In this document: in pieces, positions 62,484-64,000 of the stretch
Layout: every line of letters begins with the position of its first letter
How positions within the stretch are numbered: the first letter of the stretch is position 1
Source: Synechococcus sp. WH 5701
Lineage (GTDB): Bacteria; Cyanobacteriota; Cyanobacteriia; PCC-6307; Cyanobiaceae
Direction: 5' to 3'
DNA: 64,000 nucleotides
Assembly: GCF_000153045.1 (NCBI RefSeq)
Contig: NZ_CH724160.1
Span: 887,499-951,498 of the forward strand
Position numbers and translations under genes: made by a program
The notes under the pieces: generated by a model
What the model saw: only the letters and a program-made list of their open reading frames with translations
Told to the model about the DNA's origin: nothing
Database searches by the model: none

Positions 62484-63614
62484 TCAGCGCCGCAGCTTTT
62501 GCAGCGCTCCTGCCACTGCCTCAACGGCCTGGTCGATCTCCGAAGTGGTGGTGGAGCGTCCGAGCCCGAACCGGATCGAGGCCGCCGCTTCGGCTGGGGT
62601 CAGCCCCAGGGCCGCCAGCACGTGTGAGGGGCTGCCGCTGCTGCAGGCCGAGCCTCCGCTCACCGCCAGCTGCCTCCGCAGGGCCCGGTGCAGCTGGGTG
62701 CCATCCACCCCCTCCAGATGAACGTTGAGGTTGTGGGCGAGACGGTGCTCGAGGCTGCCGTTCACCCGCACCCCTCCCAGCTCCAGCAGACCCGCCAGCA
62801 GGCGATCCCGCAGCCCGCCCAGGCGTTGTTGCCGCTCCTTCCAGTCGTGGCTGGCCAGCTCCGCCGCTCGCTGCAGCCCCACGATCAGGGGAACCGGCAG
62901 CGTCCCACCCCGCAGGCCCCCTTCCTGGCCACCGCCGTGCTGCTGGGGGGCCAGAATCATCCCCTCAGCGAGCACCAGGGCACCGATGCCCTTGGGGCCG
63001 TAGATCTTGTGCCCGCTGAGGCTGAACAGGTCGAGGCCCAGCTCGCCTGGACTGAAGGGGCGGTTCCCGAAGATCTGGGCTCCATCGCTGTGCAGGGCGA
63101 TGCCCCGTTCGCGGCAGAGCGTCCCGATCGCGGCGAGGGGCTGCAGCACCCCGATCTCGTTGTTGGCGGCCATCACGCTCACCAGCAGCGTGTCGTCGCG
63201 CAGGGCCTCGCTGAATCGGTTCAGGTCCACCAGGCCATCACGCTGAACCGGCAGCACGGTGAGCGAGTAGCCGTGGCCTGCCAGGTAGCGCAGGGGCTCA
63301 AGCACCGCCCGGTGCTCCGTGGCCAGGGTGATCAGGTGACGGCCCCGCTGGCGGCGGGCTTCCACCAGCCCCTTGATCGCCAGGTTGTTGGCCTCCGTGG
63401 CGCCACTGGTGAACACCACCTGCTCCGGGGCCACGCCCAGCGGCCGGGCCAGGCTGCTGCGGGCCAGATCCACCGCCGCTGCCGCCTCCAGGCCCAAGCG
63501 ATGGGAGCGGCTGGAGGGGTTGGCAAACAGCTCGCTCCAGTAGGGCGCCATCGCCGCCACAACGTCTGGATCACAGGGGGTGGTGGCCTGGTGGTCCAGA
63601 TAGGGGATGGTCAT
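62484..63614 (-). CDS. Cysteine desulfurase (NifS/IscS family)
   Basis: A 376-residue PLP enzyme taking sulfur from cysteine for Fe-S clusters or thio-modification. IPYLDHQATTPCDPDVVAAM is the N-terminus. FTSGATEANNLAIKG, LFSLSGHKIYGPKGIG (PLP Lys near 198) and the sulfur-carrying Cys in VSGGSACSSGSPS (near 325) are present. It has the group I long loop. No Fe-S partner gene is adjacent. Converges with DUF456, 77 nt apart. Confidence 0.94.
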   Translation of the reverse strand: MTIPYLDHQATTPCDPDVVAAMAPYWSELFANPSSRSHRLGLEAAAAVDLARSSLARPLGVAPEQVVFTSGATEANNLAIKGLVEARRQRGRHLITLATEHRAVLEPLRYLAGHGYSLTVLPVQRDGLVDLNRFSEALRDDTLLVSVMAANNEIGVLQPLAAIGTLCRERGIALHSDGAQIFGNRPFSPGELGLDLFSLSGHKIYGPKGIGALVLAEGMILAPQQHGGGQEGGLRGGTLPVPLIVGLQRAAELASHDWKERQQRLGGLRDRLLAGLLELGGVRVNGSLEHRLAHNLNVHLEGVDGTQLHRALRRQLAVSGGSACSSGSPSHVLAALGLTPAEAAASIRFGLGRSTTTSEIDQAVEAVAGALQKLRR

Positions 63615-63644
63615 CCCGGCTTCCCATCCCCACGAAACCGATCC

Positions 63645-64000
63645 ATGCTGACAACTCCCGGCCTGTCGATCCTGCCCATGGCTTCCCCCCCGCGATGTCG
63701 GCGATGGTGCCCGCTGGCTCTGGCGGGTGCCCTGATCTCCCTCGCCTGGAGCCCTGCCGCCCTGGCCCAGAGCGTGTTCGTGCGCCCGGATCAGAATCGC
63801 CCCGCCGGGATGGCCCTGTTGCTGGAGCGGGACATCGCCGATGGCAAGCAGGCCCTGGGGGTGTTCGGCATCACCGCCGATCCCGTCCAGCCGCAGGTCT
63901 GGCGGATCAAGGTGTGGGAGGAGCTGCCCAACGACGTCAAGGTGCGCTCCGAGACGGTCCAGTGCTCACCCTCGGCGCCGCTGAGGGTCACCAACGATGG
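63645..64000 (+). CDS. Secreted protein, N-terminal part
   Basis: The frame is open from the ATG at 63645 to the right edge (118 codons). It has a signal peptide (CPLALAGALISLAWSPAALAQ, cleavage near residue 47). A beta-rich mature start follows: MALLLERDIADGKQALGVFG and WRIKVWEELPNDVKV. It resembles periplasmic chaperone-like or pilus-related domains only faintly. A second Met at 63678 could be the true start. It continues beyond the window. Confidence 0.7.
   Translation, partial: MLTTPGLSILPMASPPRCRRWCPLALAGALISLAWSPAALAQSVFVRPDQNRPAGMALLLERDIADGKQALGVFGITADPVQPQVWRIKVWEELPNDVKVRSETVQCSPSAPLRVTND

Overview
The window is about 64 kb of a high-GC cyanobacterial chromosome. The best fit is a Cyanobium/Synechococcus-type alpha-cyanobacterium. 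Pointers are an NDH-1 subunit (ndhH), a phylloquinone (menaquinone-type) pathway block, a glucosylglycerol osmolyte locus, small cyanobacterial-type proteins (DUF3285, DUF2752, DUF2062) and a cyanobacterial Gly-rich-repeat/radical-SAM (GRR) peptide system. Genes are tightly packed, with many ATGA, GTGA and TGATG start/stop overlaps.

Layout. 1-11.6 kb: housekeeping genes (murG 5' part, a dehydrogenase, pgk, a universal stress protein, an RbgA-type GTPase and an RluD-type synthase, a ClC channel, a double-ATPase peptide ABC protein, a Rel/SpoT enzyme). 11.6-15.0 kb: two tandem paralogous multi-spanning membrane proteins that look like GT-C glycosyltransferases. 15.1-15.6 kb: a decayed SelO gene. 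15.6-18.6 kb: DUF2062, mnmE and nadC. 18.6-27.7 kb: glucosylglycerol metabolism, with ggpS and ggpP, two GH13 enzymes, glpK and glpD. 27.9-30.5 kb: a GRR RiPP system (GrrP-like binding protein, precursor with nine aromatic-X-Asn repeats, radical SAM/SPASM maturase). 30.6-34.6 kb: a translationally coupled signalling operon (haem-binding DUF3365/HAMP sensor, phosphonate-type binding lipoprotein, cyclase-kinase fusion). 34.7-36.5 kb: argS.

The most unusual part is the island between argS and a hisC-like gene (36.6-44.1 kb). I read it as a small, decaying chromosomal integron. It has an integron-type tyrosine recombinase on the minus strand with two apparent internal deletions. Next to the integrase 3' end is an attI-like cluster of four GTTA core sites. 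Minus-strand cassettes follow, ending in attC sites: one clear, one good, one weak. One cassette carries a mazEF toxin-antitoxin pair. The cassette next to attI held an AbiJ-NTD4-like defence gene. That gene is now broken by a 99-bp MITE-like element, a 1218-bp IS5-family element with CTAG duplications, and small frameshifts. Because the integrase is transcribed in the same direction as the cassettes, this is the rarer 'inverted' integron layout. An AraC regulator and a divergent NmrA-family gene also sit in the island but are not clearly cassettes.

44.2-64 kb: backbone again (hisC-like, a degenerate metallo-beta-lactamase-fold protein, trpG/pabA, dgkA, ybeY, DUF3285, prfB with a programmed +1 frameshift, grxC-gshB, a potassium channel, menF-menA-menC-menE with a DHNA-CoA thioesterase, a CFA-like methyltransferase, DUF2752, ndhH, rsmH, a cysteine desulfurase, and the start of a secreted protein). 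I saw no rRNA, convincing tRNA or CRISPR array.
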